Positions 41,378 through 49,826 of a stretch of DNA of 62,454 nucleotides are shown piece after piece. The DNA comes from Bacillota bacterium (GTDB lineage: Bacteria; Bacillota; Limnochordia; Limnochordales; DUMU01). The position numbers and the translations under genes are program-made. The DNA lies in NCBI GenBank assembly GCA_012839805.1, contig DUMU01000021.1, positions 1 to 62,454 of the forward strand. The letters run 5' to 3'. The notes beneath the pieces were generated by a model that had not been told where the DNA came from, did no database searches, and saw only the letters and a program-made list of their open reading frames with translations. The first letter of the stretch is position 1; each line of letters begins with the position of its first letter.

Positions 41378-42250
41378 TCAAGAAAGCCTCCCCGGGGCGG
41401 TGGGCAAGAGTTCCGGCGGTTCACCGGCCCTAGCGTTGTCCCTGCCGTTGCCCCTGCCGCCTGCCGCCGGCGGGCGGGCCGCCCGGGCGGCGGCCAGACT
41501 CCGTTCCAGGGCCTCCAGCAAGTCGATTACCTGGCCGGGGGCGGCCGGAGCGAGCCGGCGTTTTTCCTGCGGGAGGCCGGCCAGTTTCCGCCGGAGGAAC
41601 TCCTGCAGCCGCTCCCGGTACTGGCTGGTGTACCGTTCAGGGACGAAGGGTGCGGTGAGACTGTCGACCAGGCTCTTCGCGATGGCCAGTTCCCGATCGC
41701 TGAGATTGGCCAGCGGGCGGCTCGGAGCCTGCCGGATCTCGTCGGGATAATAGAGAGTATCCAGGGCGAGGATCTCCCCGTAGGTTCGGACGGCCACCAG
41801 CCTTTCTTTTTCGCGCAGGGCGAACCGGCCGATGCCGATCCGTCCCGTCTCGGCCAGCGTGCGCTGCAAGAGCGCGTACGGCTTGCTTGCGCCTTCGCCG
41901 GGTTCGACGAAATAGGTTTTCTCGAAGTAGACCGGGTCGATTTCGGAAAGGTTGACGAAATCCAGCAGTTCCACCGTGCGTTCGTGGGGACCGCTCAAAG
42001 CGGCCAGTTCATCAGGCTCAACCGGCAGGAACTCCCCCCGCGCGTACTCGTAACCCAGCACCATTTCTTCCTGGGGTATTTCCCTGTTGCAGGCAGGACA
42101 CCACTTGAGATACCGGAGCGGAGTGAGACAGGCCCGGTGCAGCGAGCGGAAATGGACGTCCCGGTCCTGGGTGGCGGGGGCGAGTCGCACGGGGATACTC
42201 ACCAGCCCAAAGGAAATGGTCCCCGTCCAGAAGGCCGGCATCCTTTTCAC
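41378..42250 (-). CDS. ku: Ku protein (non-homologous end joining)
   Basis: 290 residues, normal for bacterial Ku. The N-terminal MPAFWTGTISFGLVSIPVRL and LHRACLTPLRYLKWCPACNR (with the CPAC zinc-like pair) and the PVEPDELAALSGPHERTVEL core are diagnostic. It binds DNA ends as a homodimer and recruits the ligase. The C-terminus is a Gly/Arg/Pro-rich tail. NHEJ is common in sporulating bacteria, where it repairs spore DNA before replication restarts. Confidence 0.97.
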   Translation of the reverse strand: MKRMPAFWTGTISFGLVSIPVRLAPATQDRDVHFRSLHRACLTPLRYLKWCPACNREIPQEEMVLGYEYARGEFLPVEPDELAALSGPHERTVELLDFVNLSEIDPVYFEKTYFVEPGEGASKPYALLQRTLAETGRIGIGRFALREKERLVAVRTYGEILALDTLYYPDEIRQAPSRPLANLSDRELAIAKSLVDSLTAPFVPERYTSQYRERLQEFLRRKLAGLPQEKRRLAPAAPGQVIDLLEALERSLAAARAARPPAAGGRGNGRDNARAGEPPELLPTAPGRLS

Positions 42251-42330
42251 CCCCGAGTCAGGTTCCCCCTTTTGCGTGAACGGTCTGCCCGCCGGCCACC
42301 GGGGAGAGCAGGCAAAGGAGGTAAGAAGCG

Positions 42331-42370
42331 GCCGGAGGCCGGCGGCCTACCCTGGCCGCCGGCCTCCGGC
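42331..42370 (-). terminator. Long GC hairpin downstream of the DUF4384 gene
   Basis: A perfect 17-bp stem (42331-42347 with 42354-42370) and a 6-base TACCCT loop lie 30 bases beyond the stop of the minus-strand gene. Only a broken U-rich stretch follows, so it may be a terminator or a transcript-end stabiliser. Confidence 0.55.
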
Positions 42371-42400
42371 GCGCCGTTCCAAGGCCGGATGGGGGCCTCG

Positions 42401-43576
42401 TCAGTCGAAATCGATCTCGATGTCGATCGAGTCCAGGCCTTCCAGATTGATTTGCGTCCTCCATTCGTCGGTGAAACGCTTCACCCGCAGCTCGTGCCAG
42501 GCCCTGGTGGTACTGAAGCGCACCGGCGTGCGCCCCATGTAGGTTCCATCCAGGTAGACATCGGCACCCGACGGGTTGGAACGGATCATGACTTGGGTCA
42601 GAGGTGTGGGAGCGACCACCTGGACGGTCACCGTGTCGACCGAGGTGAAGCCCAGGTTGTCCTGGACCTGGAGCCGTACCACATACGTACCGGCCTGGGC
42701 GTAGCGCCAGTTGGCCCGCATCCCGGTCGCGTCGATCCGGCCGTCGTTGTTGAAGTCCCAGCCGTAGTAGACGATCGACCCGTCGGGGTCATAGGAACGG
42801 GAGGCATCGAAGCTCACGTTCTGGTTGACCTCGACCCGGGTGGGATCGGCATCGGCACGTGCCACCGGAGGCTGGTTGGGAGGCGGAGGCGGCGGAATCA
42901 CCACGCCGGGGGTGCCCACCTGGAAGCTGGTATAGGCGGTGGTCCACTGAATGCTCTTGTCGGCGCGCAGCGAATCCTCGATGCGGGTACGCAGGTCGCG
43001 CGGGTCGGAGATGAGGGGGAAAGGTCCTCCGAGCGTGGCCTGCAATTGCCCACCGAACAACGGGATGTTGATGGTGGCACTGAAGTACATGCGCAGATCC
43101 TCAAGTACACGGATCGGCTTGGAGGCGGCGATGATTTGAAGATATTCGGTGCCGGCCGGTCCTTCCACGGCGAAGCTGTAGTTTTGCCTCGGAACGGTGT
43201 AGGTTCCGGCCCGGAAGAAGTTGTCCGTCTCGTACTGGTTCGGCAGTAGCAGGCGCTGGTTACCCTGGGTGTCCAGATCCAGAATGTAGATGTAAGCGTC
43301 TCGGCTGGTGGAAAAGTGGATCTGGATGTTCTCACCAGGATAATAGACGGGACGGTCAACCCAGATGCGAACGTTGAAGGGGCCGGCCGGAGGCGGCTGG
43401 ATGATGATGGTCATCGGTTGTACTTTTGCTCCCGACGACTCCTCCTCCGCAGCCCAGCTCGTCTGAGCGAAGGCTCCGGCTAGGACAAGCGAGAGCGCCA
43501 CGAGGGCCAGGCCGATCCCGAACTTCCAGGCCCACGGGGCAGTCCGGCGGAACGGAGCGATACGCTGGTTGGCCAT
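42401..43576 (-). CDS. Secreted DUF4384-PKD-PEGA domain protein
   Basis: 391 residues. A signal peptide (FGIGLALVALSLVLAGAFAQ) is followed by a DUF4384-type domain (about 68-160; VYYPGENIQIHFSTSRDAYI and YILDLDTQGNQRLLLPN). A Pro-rich hinge, a PKD domain (about 245-325; SFDASRSYDPDGSIVYYGWD) and a C-terminal PEGA domain (about 325-391; IRSNPSGADVYLDGTYMGRT) complete it. DUF4384 proteins are cell-surface or S-layer-linked modules in Bacillota and Thermotogae. An AAAGGAGG site precedes the ATG. Not part of the NHEJ operon. Confidence 0.9.
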   Translation of the reverse strand: MANQRIAPFRRTAPWAWKFGIGLALVALSLVLAGAFAQTSWAAEEESSGAKVQPMTIIIQPPPAGPFNVRIWVDRPVYYPGENIQIHFSTSRDAYIYILDLDTQGNQRLLLPNQYETDNFFRAGTYTVPRQNYSFAVEGPAGTEYLQIIAASKPIRVLEDLRMYFSATINIPLFGGQLQATLGGPFPLISDPRDLRTRIEDSLRADKSIQWTTAYTSFQVGTPGVVIPPPPPPNQPPVARADADPTRVEVNQNVSFDASRSYDPDGSIVYYGWDFNNDGRIDATGMRANWRYAQAGTYVVRLQVQDNLGFTSVDTVTVQVVAPTPLTQVMIRSNPSGADVYLDGTYMGRTPVRFSTTRAWHELRVKRFTDEWRTQINLEGLDSIDIEIDFD

Positions 43577-43743
43577 AGGTGTAACCTCCTTTGGGCGGGT
43601 ACGCGACCCGGAATATCCCTTCTATGGTTAGGGGACGAGCCGGAGGAGGATTTTCCACACCTCCGTCGCCACTATATTCCTGACGCAACTCTAGCGGAAG
43701 GGGTTCGCCCGTCGTCTTTCGGCACCTTCCCTGCGCTGGCGTC

Positions 43744-43772
43744 TTGACATACCTTTGCCTGCCCGGTAGAAT
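43744..43772 (+). promoter_or_regulatory. Strong sigma-A promoter of the tRNA cluster
   Basis: TTGACA (43744-43749), 17 bases, TAGAAT (43767-43772). The first tRNA begins 35 bases after the -10 box. Confidence 0.85.
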
Positions 43773-43807
43773 AGCTTGCGTCGGTTGGCGTCGAGACCGT
43801 TCCGGGC

Positions 43808-43884
43808 GGGCGGATAGCTCAGCTGGTCAGAGCGCCTCCCTTACAAGGAGGAGGTCAGCGGTTCGAGTCCGTTTCCGCCCACCA
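43808..43884 (+). tRNA. tRNA-Val (TAC)
   Basis: 77 bases. Acceptor GGGCGGA pairs with TCCGCCC; the anticodon loop is CTTACAA with anticodon TAC; CCA is encoded. Confidence 0.97.
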
Positions 43885-43913
43885 GCCTTGACAACCGAAT
43901 AGGCAACTAGCGC

Positions 43914-43990
43914 GGAGCCGTGGTGTAGCGGTTTAACACACCTGCCTGTCACGCAGGAGATCGCGGGTTCGATTCCCGTCGGCTCCGCCA
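43914..43990 (+). tRNA. tRNA-Asp (GTC)
   Basis: 77 bases. Acceptor GGAGCCG/CGGCTCC, anticodon loop CTGTCAC (GTC), discriminator G, encoded CCA. Confidence 0.97.
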
Positions 43991-43993
43991 TGT

Positions 43994-44069
43994 GGCGAGA
44001 TAGCTCAGTTGGTAGAGCACGTGACTGAAAATCACGGTGTCGGCGGTTCGATTCCGCCTCTCGCCACCA
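43994..44069 (+). tRNA. tRNA-Phe (GAA)
   Basis: 76 bases. Acceptor GGCGAGA/TCTCGCC, anticodon loop CTGAAAA (GAA), encoded CCA. Only three bases separate it from tRNA-Asp. Confidence 0.97.
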
Positions 44070-44079
44070 CCTTTTGCGT

Positions 44080-44154
44080 GCGGATGTAGTTCAGTGGTAG
44101 AACGCCACCTTGCCAAGGTGGAGGTCGCGGGTTCGAAACCCGTCATCCGCTCCA
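44080..44154 (+). tRNA. tRNA-Gly (GCC)
   Basis: 75 bases. Acceptor GCGGATG/CATCCGC, anticodon loop TTGCCAA (GCC), discriminator T, encoded CCA. Confidence 0.97.
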
Positions 44155-44166
44155 GTTTTTTCGGCC

Positions 44167-44241
44167 GGCGGAGTAGCCAAGGGGCAAGGCAAGGCTCTGC
44201 AAAAGCCTCATTCGTGGGTTCGAGTCCCACCTCCGCCTCCA
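44167..44241 (+). tRNA. tRNA-Cys (GCA)
   Basis: 75 bases. Acceptor GGCGGAG/CTCCGCC, anticodon loop CTGCAAA (GCA), discriminator T, encoded CCA. Confidence 0.97.
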
Positions 44242-44255
44242 GGATGTGGCCTTTT

Positions 44256-44331
44256 GGGGACGTAGCTCAGCTGGGAGAGCATCCGCTTGACGTGCGGAAG
44301 GCCCACGGTTCGAGCCCGTGCGTCCCCACCA
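44256..44331 (+). tRNA. tRNA-Val (GAC)
   Basis: 76 bases. Acceptor GGGGACG/CGTCCCC, anticodon loop TTGACGT (GAC), encoded CCA. Last of six cotranscribed tRNAs. Confidence 0.97.
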
Positions 44332-44335
44332 TTTC

Positions 44336-44372
44336 GGGCGGTTGGTTCAGATTTGATCCAGCCGCCCTTTTT
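44336..44372 (+). terminator. Intrinsic terminator of the tRNA cluster
   Basis: Stem GGGCGGTTGG (44336-44345) with CCAGCCGCCC (44358-44367), one G-U pair, then TTTTT. Confidence 0.92.
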
Positions 44373-44395
44373 CGCGGGATGGGAGATGGTCGGGC

Positions 44396-45028
44396 TTGGG
44401 CACAATTCTCGGGAGCGGGGCATGGGCGAGGTGGCTGATACCACCGCTCGTGGGCGGCTTCATCGGGTGGATGACCAATGTCCTTGCCATACGAATGCTC
44501 TTTTACCCGCGACGCCCCTGGCGTGTTCCCGTCGTTGGCTGGGTGATCCAGGGGGTCTTACCCCGGCGGCAGGGAGAACTGGCCCGGCAGCTGGGCGAGG
44601 TGATCGCCAGCGAACTTTTGCGCAGCGACGACCTGGTCGCCCGCCTGGTAACGCCGGCGACCCGGGCCGAACTGGCCGCGTCGGTGGCCGCCCGGGCCGA
44701 GGAGCGGGTCCGGGGCTGGCTGCCCGGCTTTTTGCCGGGATCCTGGCGGGAAGGGTTGCTGGAAATAGTCCGAGAGAGGGTGCGCGAGGAAGGGGATCGA
44801 TTACTCACCGAGGTGCTGCAGGACTGGGCCCAGGGATTGGGTGAACGGGTCGACGTGGCCGGGATCGTGGAGAACCGGGTAAGAGAGTTCGACCTGGAAA
44901 AACTGGAGAGGGTCATAGTCCGGCTTTCCCATCGTGAACTGCGGGCGATCGAGCTGATGGGGGGGCTTCTCGGGGTCTTGATAGGACTGGGTCAGGTCTT
45001 GCTCACCTTAGTGCTGGGAGCTCATTGA
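44396..45028 (+). CDS. DUF445 family membrane protein
   Basis: 210 residues from TTG 44396 (GGGAGAT upstream). The N-terminal helix and signature (LIPPLVGGFIGWMTNVLAIR then MLFYPRRPW) and the following GVLPRRQGELARQLGEVI are diagnostic of DUF445/YheB-type proteins. A helical central region and a C-terminal membrane helix (LMGGLLGVLIGLGQVLLTLV) complete the typical two-end anchored layout. In Bacillus, YheB-related proteins localise to the membrane and in some cases to sporulating cells; function is unknown. Confidence 0.85.
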   Translation: MGTILGSGAWARWLIPPLVGGFIGWMTNVLAIRMLFYPRRPWRVPVVGWVIQGVLPRRQGELARQLGEVIASELLRSDDLVARLVTPATRAELAASVAARAEERVRGWLPGFLPGSWREGLLEIVRERVREEGDRLLTEVLQDWAQGLGERVDVAGIVENRVREFDLEKLERVIVRLSHRELRAIELMGGLLGVLIGLGQVLLTLVLGAH

Positions 45029-45150
45029 GCGGGCCGGCGGAGGCGTAGCGGCACGGGGACCGTTGGGTGATAAGTGCACCATGCCGGCAGGCGAAGACCA
45101 CCACCGCCGTACATAAGGCAGGGGCTCGGCAGGAGGCGATCCGGTCACAG
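45029..45150. other. Short intergenic region before the thrS promoter
   Basis: No gene or recognisable RNA. A single GGTG-N7-CACC dyad occurs at 45066-45080 without a 34-base partner. Confidence 0.3.
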
Positions 45151-45179
45151 TTGACAAGACGCCGGACCGAGCGTAGACT
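45151..45179 (+). promoter_or_regulatory. Promoter of the thrS T-box leader
   Basis: TTGACA (45151-45156), 17 bases, TAGACT (45174-45179). Confidence 0.75.
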
Positions 45180-45185
45180 CGAACC

Positions 45186-45510
45186 AGCAAGTGCTCAAGA
45201 CCGGCAGATGGCCGAATCGGCCATTATGTTGCCGGGAAATGGCGATGATGAGGACGAGTACGGCGACCCCGGAGCTTTCAGAGAGGCGGAGCCAGTGGCT
45301 GCAAGCTTCGCCGCTTCGCCGCCGGAAAACCACCTCGGAGCCGTCCGCGAAAAGCCACGGGCTTCTTAAGGGAGAGGCTTGGGCACAAGCGGACCGGGTT
45401 GCCCGTTAACGCAGCAAGAGCGGACTTCCGGCAGCAGGTAGCATCGTCGCCGGCAGTTCAATCGGGTGGAACCGTGAGGGAGACCTCGCCCCGGTGGGGC
45501 GGGGTTTTTT
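45186..45510 (+). promoter_or_regulatory. T-box riboswitch upstream of thrS (threonine)
   Basis: The leader has the stem-I landmarks GATGAGGACGAGTACGG (AGTA motif) and AGAGAGGCGGAGCCAGTGGC, then a likely specifier ACC (Thr) in GGAAAACCACCTCGG. The conserved T-box sequence GGGTGGAACCGTG is at 45464-45476. The terminator stem CCTCGCCCC/GGGGCGGGG (45484-45504) and TTTTTT follow. Uncharged tRNA-Thr should stabilise the antiterminator and allow thrS transcription. The specifier assignment is inferred. Confidence 0.85.
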
Positions 45511-45548
45511 ATTTACCGGTCCGAAGATAAGAAGATAAAAAGAAAGGC

Positions 45549-47564
45549 GTGATTACCGTGGAGCAGCACGAAGAGCGTATCGAGTTGAGCCTGCCCGGCG
45601 GAGATAGCATGGAGGTAGTTGCGGGGACGACGGCGGCGGAGGTGGCCCGGCGGATCGGACCGCGACTTGCCCGGGAGGCGGTGGTGGCCCGCTACGATGG
45701 CCGCCTGGTGGACCTCGCGCAGCCGCTGCTTGAGGGCGGCAAGCTCGAGCTGATCACTCTCGACGCGCCGGAAGGGTTGGACGTGCTGAGGCACACGACG
45801 GCCCATGTGCTGGCCCAGGCGGTACTCCGGCTGTATCCCGGCACCAAACTGGCGATAGGGCCTACCATAGAGGACGGTTTCTACTACGATTTCGACCTGC
45901 CGCGGCCGATCGGGCCGGAGGATCTGCCCGCGATCGAGGCGGAGATGGCGCGCATAGTCCAGGAGGATCTTCCTATCATTAGAGAAGAAGGCGGCCGGCA
46001 GGAGTGGATCGAGCGCTTCCGTGCCGCCGGCCAACCTTATAAGGTAGAGATCCTCGAGGAGATACCGGAGGCGACCGTGAGCCTGTACCGGCAGGGCGAG
46101 TTCGTCGACCTGTGCCGGGGACCTCATCTGCCCAGCACGGGGCGTCTTCGGGCCTTCAAGCTGCTTTCCATCGCCGGTGCTTACTGGCGGGGCGATGAGA
46201 AGCGGCCGATGCTCACCCGCATCTACGGCACGGCGTTCAAGAGCAAGGAGGAGTTGGAGGAGCACCTGGCCCGCCTGGAACAGGCGAGAAAGCGGGACCA
46301 CCGGCGACTCGGACGGGAGCTCGAGCTTTTTGCCGTCTCGGAGGAGGTCGGCCAGGGACTCCCGCTCTGGCTCCCCAAGGGTGCTACCATCCGGCGGGTG
46401 CTCGAGCGTTACATCGTCGATCTGGAACTGCAGGAAGGGTATGAACACGTGTATACCCCGCCCCTCGCCCGCACGGAACTTTATAAGACCAGCGGGCATT
46501 GGGAGCATTACCGGGAGAACATGTATCCGCCCATGAAGGTGGACGATGAGGAACTGGTCTTGCGCCCGATGAACTGCCCGCACCACATTATGATCTACAA
46601 GCAGAAGCCCCATAGCTACCGGGAGCTGCCCATCCGCATCGCCGAGCTCGGGCTGATGCATCGCTACGAACGAAGCGGGGTGCTCACGGGTTTGAGCCGG
46701 GTGCGAGGGATGACGCTCAACGACGCGCACATCTTCTGTACCCCGGAGCAAATCAAGGAAGAGTTCCTGCGGGTAGTACGGCTGATTCAGCGGGTATACC
46801 AGGACCTGGGATTCCAGGAGTACGTGTACACGCTGTCGCGGCGGGATCCCGAGAACCGGGAAAAGTTCGTGGACCTGCCCGAGATGTGGGAGAAGGCCGA
46901 GCGGTTGATCCGGGAAGCCCTGGATGAAATAGGGGTCAGCTACCGGGAAGATATCGGCGGGGCGGCCTTTTACGGGCCCAAGCTCGACGTGGACGTCAAA
47001 AGCGCCGCCGGGAAGTTCGAGACCATCAGCACGGTGCAGGTGGATTTCTACCTGCCGGAGCGGTTCGGCCTGGAGTACGTGGGAGTGGACAACCGGCTAC
47101 ACCGGCCGGTGATGATCCACCGGGGTGTCATCAGTACCATGGAGCGGATGACGGCCTTCCTGATCGAGCTCTATGCCGGGGCATTCCCCGTGTGGCTCGC
47201 CCCGGTTCAGGGCGTCTTCCTGCCCATTGCGGAGCGGCATGTTGAGTATGCCCGGGCCTGGACCGAAGAGGGGAGGCGCCGGGGACTCCGGCTGGAGGTG
47301 GACATGAGGGACGAGAAGCTCAACCGGAAGATCCGGGAGGCCGAGTTGCAGAAGGTGCCGTTCATGCTGGTGGTAGGCGATCGGGAAGTCGAAGAGGAGA
47401 GTGTGGCCGTGCGCCGGCGGGGCCAGGGCGATGCGGGGCATCTTCCGGTGCGGGATTTCCTGGACGAGCTGGAGAAACTCGCACGAGAACGCCGGCTGGA
47501 TCTTCACCTGGCAGCCGCGAGTTCACCGGGCGTGGCGGCCTCCTCCGGTGTCCCGGCGTCTTGA
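45549..47564 (+). CDS. thrS: Threonyl-tRNA synthetase
   Basis: 671 residues. The N-terminal TGS domain (1-65) is followed by the editing domain with HTTAHVLAQAVLRLYPGTKL and TIEDGFYYDFDLPRPIG. Next is the class II catalytic core (motif 2 YERSGVLTGLSRVRGMTLND, zinc ligand LRPMNCPHHIMIYK, motif 3 around YVGVDNRLHRPVMIHRGVIS). The anticodon-binding domain ends with a 25-residue Ala/Ser-rich tail. GTG 45549 has AGAAAGGC upstream. It is controlled by the T-box. Confidence 0.98.
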   Translation: MITVEQHEERIELSLPGGDSMEVVAGTTAAEVARRIGPRLAREAVVARYDGRLVDLAQPLLEGGKLELITLDAPEGLDVLRHTTAHVLAQAVLRLYPGTKLAIGPTIEDGFYYDFDLPRPIGPEDLPAIEAEMARIVQEDLPIIREEGGRQEWIERFRAAGQPYKVEILEEIPEATVSLYRQGEFVDLCRGPHLPSTGRLRAFKLLSIAGAYWRGDEKRPMLTRIYGTAFKSKEELEEHLARLEQARKRDHRRLGRELELFAVSEEVGQGLPLWLPKGATIRRVLERYIVDLELQEGYEHVYTPPLARTELYKTSGHWEHYRENMYPPMKVDDEELVLRPMNCPHHIMIYKQKPHSYRELPIRIAELGLMHRYERSGVLTGLSRVRGMTLNDAHIFCTPEQIKEEFLRVVRLIQRVYQDLGFQEYVYTLSRRDPENREKFVDLPEMWEKAERLIREALDEIGVSYREDIGGAAFYGPKLDVDVKSAAGKFETISTVQVDFYLPERFGLEYVGVDNRLHRPVMIHRGVISTMERMTAFLIELYAGAFPVWLAPVQGVFLPIAERHVEYARAWTEEGRRRGLRLEVDMRDEKLNRKIREAELQKVPFMLVVGDREVEEESVAVRRRGQGDAGHLPVRDFLDELEKLARERRLDLHLAAASSPGVAASSGVPAS

Positions 47565-47571
47565 GGCTGGA

Positions 47572-47600
47572 TTGACGCTGGCAGGAGCGGATGCTATACT
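47572..47600 (+). promoter_or_regulatory. Promoter of infC-rpmI-rplT
   Basis: TTGACG (47572-47577), 17 bases, TATACT (47595-47600). It is placed directly after the thrS stop. Confidence 0.75.
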
Positions 47601-47670
47601 CGGAGCGGCTCCGCTGCTGTTTCCGGCAGGGAGGACTTGGGGCCGAATCAGTTCGGAGGAGTGATGTGCA

Positions 47671-48456
47671 ATTATCAGGGAGTTACGGGTAAACGGCCAG
47701 ATTCGAGCCCGTGAGGTCCGGGTGATCGATACCGATGGCAACCAGCTGGGGATCATGAGTGTCCGGGATGCGTTGCGCCTGGCTCAGGAAAGGGATCTCG
47801 ATCTCGTCGAGGTGGCTCCCAGCGCTTACCCACCGGTTTGCCGGATCATGAATTACGGGAAATTCCGCTATGAACAGGGCAAGCGGGAGCGCGAGGCTCG
47901 CAAACGTCAGAAAGTGGTCGACGTCAAGGAACTGAGCTTGACGTTGAAGACGGCCGAGCACGATCTGGCCATCAAGACCCGTAATGCACAGCGAATACTG
48001 GAGCAAGGCGACAAAGTCAAGATGAGCGTACGCTTCCGCGGCCGGGAGATCGTCCACGCGGACCTGGCCCGCCGGATGCTGGAGGGAATCGCCCGGCAAC
48101 TGACCGCGGTGGGCCAGGTGGAAAGACCCCCGGTGGTCGAGGGCCGGCAGCTGGTGATGGTGATTGCTCCCCGGCCCGACCTGGCGGAACGGGGCGGGCG
48201 GGCGGAACGGCCGGCCCGTTCGGGCCAGGCGGCCCGGGCGGCCCAGACGGACCGGACGGAGGGGGCAGATCGGGCGGAGCAGGCGCCAGGGCGCGCTTTA
48301 GAGCAGGAAAAGGTTCCGGTAGCGGCCCCGGTCGATGGCGGAGCAGAAGTACAAGCCGGCGAACCGGCAAGCATTGAAGCAGGAGAGATAGAGAATGCCC
48401 AAGATGAAGACGAACCGGTCGGCAGCCAAGCGGTTTCGCAAGACCGGAACGGGTAA
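47671..48456 (+). CDS. infC: Translation initiation factor IF-3 (ATT start, extended C-terminus)
   Basis: 261 residues. The conserved N-terminus REL-RVNGQIRAREVRVIDTDG lies upstream of the first ATG-type start. The only start compatible with it is ATT 47671, placed 9 bases after GGAGGAG; an in-frame TGA lies just before. ATT starts are a known autoregulatory feature of infC. The core is normal (LDLVEVAPSAYPPVCRIMNY, the GKFRYEQGKREREARKRQK linker, KMSVRFRGREIVH). After about residue 175 the protein carries an additional 85 residues rich in Arg, Ala, Glu and Gln, absent from typical IF-3, which overlap rpmI by 62 bases. Confidence 0.93.
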   Translation: MIRELRVNGQIRAREVRVIDTDGNQLGIMSVRDALRLAQERDLDLVEVAPSAYPPVCRIMNYGKFRYEQGKREREARKRQKVVDVKELSLTLKTAEHDLAIKTRNAQRILEQGDKVKMSVRFRGREIVHADLARRMLEGIARQLTAVGQVERPPVVEGRQLVMVIAPRPDLAERGGRAERPARSGQAARAAQTDRTEGADRAEQAPGRALEQEKVPVAAPVDGGAEVQAGEPASIEAGEIENAQDEDEPVGSQAVSQDRNG

Positions 48457-48592
48457 ACTTATACAGCGGCATGCGTTCCACAGCCATCTTTTGACGGGGA
48501 AACCCGCCCATCGCCGGCGGCGGTTGCGTCAAGCGCAGGTCATGAGCCCCCGTGACCAGCAGCGCGTCCGCAGGCTTTTGCCTTACTTGTAA
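48395..48592 (+). CDS. rpmI: Ribosomal protein bL35
   Basis: 65 residues, normal size: MPKMKTNRSAAKRFRKTGTG then KLIQRHAFHSHLLTGKPAHR. The start lies inside the infC reading frame, with GGAGAGATAGAG upstream. Most genomes have infC and rpmI separate; here the infC extension runs 62 bases into rpmI. Confidence 0.98.
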   Translation: MPKMKTNRSAAKRFRKTGTGKLIQRHAFHSHLLTGKPAHRRRRLRQAQVMSPRDQQRVRRLLPYL

Positions 48593-48646
48593 TCACACTG
48601 GTTTTATCTCGCTCACTTGTAGTTCCCAACGGGGAGGAGTTCGGAG

Positions 48647-49033
48647 ATGCCGCGGGTAAAGGGCGGTTTCGTGACCCGCCGCCGCCACAAAAAAATCCTG
48701 AAACTCGCGCAAGGGTACTTTGGAAGCAAGAGCCGGCGCTACCGCATCGCTCGCCAGCAGCTGATCCGCAGCGGGGTGTACGCTTACCGGGATCGTCGTA
48801 ACCGCAAGCGGGACTTCCGGCGACTTTGGATCGTGCGGATCAACGCGGCCGCCCGGGAGTACGGGTTAAGCTACAGCCGTATGATGGATGGACTGCATAA
48901 GGCAGGCGTCACCATCAACCGCAAGATGCTGGCGGAACTCGCAGTGACCGATCGCGAGGCCTTTGCTCGACTGGCGGAGACCGCGCGCGCCGCTTTAGGC
49001 GGTGCGGCGGTGCCGGTGGAACAGGCAGGGTGA
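48647..49033 (+). CDS. rplT: Ribosomal protein bL20
   Basis: 128 residues, typical L20: [40 protein letters not shown] and [20 protein letters not shown]. It binds 23S rRNA early in 50S assembly. GGGGAGGAG lies upstream of the ATG. Confidence 0.99.
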   Translation: MPRVKGGFVTRRRHKKILKLAQGYFGSKSRRYRIARQQLIRSGVYAYRDRRNRKRDFRRLWIVRINAAAREYGLSYSRMMDGLHKAGVTINRKMLAELAVTDREAFARLAETARAALGGAAVPVEQAG

Positions 49034-49039
49034 TTCCGG

Positions 49040-49714
49040 GTGGCTATCCGCAGGCGGCTGCGAACGAATCGGCAGTTCGTGGTACTGGGGCTTGGCCGGT
49101 TCGGGTCGAGTGTGGCCCGCACCCTGTATGAGATGGGATTCGAGGTTCTCGGTATCGACAACAACGCCGAGATCGTCCAGGACATCTCGGACCAGATAAC
49201 CCATGCCGTGCAGGCGGATTGCACGGATGAGGAGGCCCTGGTTTCCCTCGGGATCAGGAACTTCGACGTGGGTGTGGTCGCCATCGGTGATCTGGAGGCT
49301 TCCGTGCTCGCCACGGTCATCCTCCTCGAACAGGGAGTCAAGCTGGTGGTGGCCAAGGCCGTCTCCGAGCTGCACGGCCGCGTTCTACAGAAGATCGGCG
49401 CTCACCACGTCGTTTACCCCGAACGCGACATGGGCGAAAGAGTAGCCCACTATCTGGTCTCCCACAACGTACTCGACTATTTCCCTCTCGCTCCGGGGTA
49501 CAGCTTGTTGGAGGTGAAAACCCCCGAACCCTTCGTGGGGCGGAGCTTGCGGGAGCTGGACTTCCGTGCCCGCTACGGAGTGATAATCGTGGCGGTGCGG
49601 CGGGGAGAGTCGCTGCACCCTGCGCCCGGTCCGGAGTTTCGTATCGAGAGCGGCGATGTACTGGTGGCGCTGGGGCCGGATGAAGACCTGGAGCGACTCC
49701 AAGCCGAAGGGTGA
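49040..49714 (+). CDS. ktrA: KtrA/TrkA-family potassium channel regulatory subunit (RCK)
   Basis: 224 residues from GTG 49040, 6 bases after rplT. An RCK_N Rossmann domain binds nucleotide (FVVLGLGRFGSSVARTLYEM, then acidic IDNNAEIVQDISDQITHAVQ). RCK_C begins at about 135. It gates a KtrB/TrkH-type K+ transporter, but no transporter gene is adjacent. Cotranscription with the ribosomal-protein operon is possible because of the short spacing. Confidence 0.92.
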   Translation: MAIRRRLRTNRQFVVLGLGRFGSSVARTLYEMGFEVLGIDNNAEIVQDISDQITHAVQADCTDEEALVSLGIRNFDVGVVAIGDLEASVLATVILLEQGVKLVVAKAVSELHGRVLQKIGAHHVVYPERDMGERVAHYLVSHNVLDYFPLAPGYSLLEVKTPEPFVGRSLRELDFRARYGVIIVAVRRGESLHPAPGPEFRIESGDVLVALGPDEDLERLQAEG

Positions 49715-49826
49715 GCCGGCGGAGCCGGCCGGGGCCGAGAGAGTGCCGCCGGGGGGTGGCGGGCGAAGCCGGAGCGGGCGATGGCCGCCCGGCGCAGGCG
49801 AGGGGGGCCACGGGAAGCATACGACG

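Noticed and set aside
40442-43249. A 935-codon plus-strand open frame
   Set aside because: It lies antisense to ligase, Ku and the DUF4384 gene, has no domain, and is an effect of GC-rich third positions.
45066-45080. Single GGTG-N7-CACC dyad
   Set aside because: No partner at 34 bp; an 8-base dyad of this kind is expected by chance.
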